A stretch of 23,612 nucleotides of DNA, from contig JALTMC010000180.1 in NCBI GenBank assembly GCA_027005175.1, positions 1 to 23,612 of the forward strand, read 5' to 3'. The first letter of the stretch is position 1, and every line of letters begins with the position of its first letter. The notes under the pieces are model-generated. The model saw nothing but the letters and a program-made list of their open reading frames with translations, was not told the DNA's origin and did no database searches. Shown here piece after piece: positions 23,541-23,612 of the stretch. The DNA comes from Myxococcales bacterium (lineage in GTDB: Bacteria; Myxococcota_C; UBA6777). The translations under genes and the position numbers were made by a program.

Positions 23541-23612
23541 TTATCCTTTTCCTGTGGCTGCTTTGAGTCCCGCACGACGACGACGACGACGTTCGCGCTT
23601 GGCTTCCACATC
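23541..23612 (-). CDS. C-terminal end of an unidentified protein (partial, cut by the window edge)
   Basis: The minus strand is open from the window edge to a TAA at 23543-23541. It encodes 23 residues, beginning DVEAKRE, then six arginines all written CGT, and ending AGLKAATGKG. The short basic tail is not diagnostic. In related lineages secF often lies upstream of recJ, but nothing in these residues proves that here. Confidence 0.5.
   Translation of the reverse strand, partial: DVEAKRERRRRRRAGLKAATGKG

Overview
The window is bacterial chromosomal DNA of moderate G+C, densely packed with housekeeping genes. Gene order and families point to a deltaproteobacterial or Myxococcota-like lineage. 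The signs are a rimP-nusA-ylxR/ylxQ-infB-ylxP-rbfA/nrnA-truB cluster, a Tgl/PilF-like TPR lipoprotein next to recO, and a secreted protein whose mature N terminus reads ARNLYLNG. The taxon is an inference; there is no rRNA or other decisive marker here.

Left part (1-11615, + strand): dnaK stands alone behind a 412-base leader. Two hairpins, one a clear intrinsic terminator, close it off. The translation/transcription cluster follows: rimP, nusA, a YlxR-YlxQ fusion, a long infB, another intrinsic terminator, ylxP (DUF503), a fused RbfA-NrnA protein, and truB. Together these genes cover 30S maturation, transcription elongation and antitermination, translation initiation, tRNA pseudouridylation and nanoRNA/pAp turnover.

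Middle part (11616-18532): a seven-unit 24-bp tandem repeat separates truB from a convergent gene for a membrane-anchored M16-peptidase-like protein that has lost its zinc-binding motif. Divergent from it is a phosphoglucomutase/phosphomannomutase with a C-terminal extension. Next come a repeat-rich gap, an unrecognised Ser/Pro-rich protein with five RLAYQ-type motifs and a single C-terminal membrane segment, and a deoxynucleoside kinase.

Right part (18633-23612, - strand): recJ, a small secreted protein overlapping recJ by one base, a roughly 460-base gap full of hairpins and direct repeats, the TPR lipoprotein gene, and recO. RecJ and RecO both belong to the RecFOR recombination pathway. 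The window ends in the last 23 codons of another minus-strand gene with an Arg-rich tail.

The most interesting points are the RbfA-NrnA fusion, the tail-anchored RLAYQ-repeat protein, the catalytically dead M16 homologue, and the structured non-coding block at 20307-20765. Short, locally private direct repeats also sit at most gene boundaries. No CRISPR array, tRNA, rRNA or intact mobile element was found.
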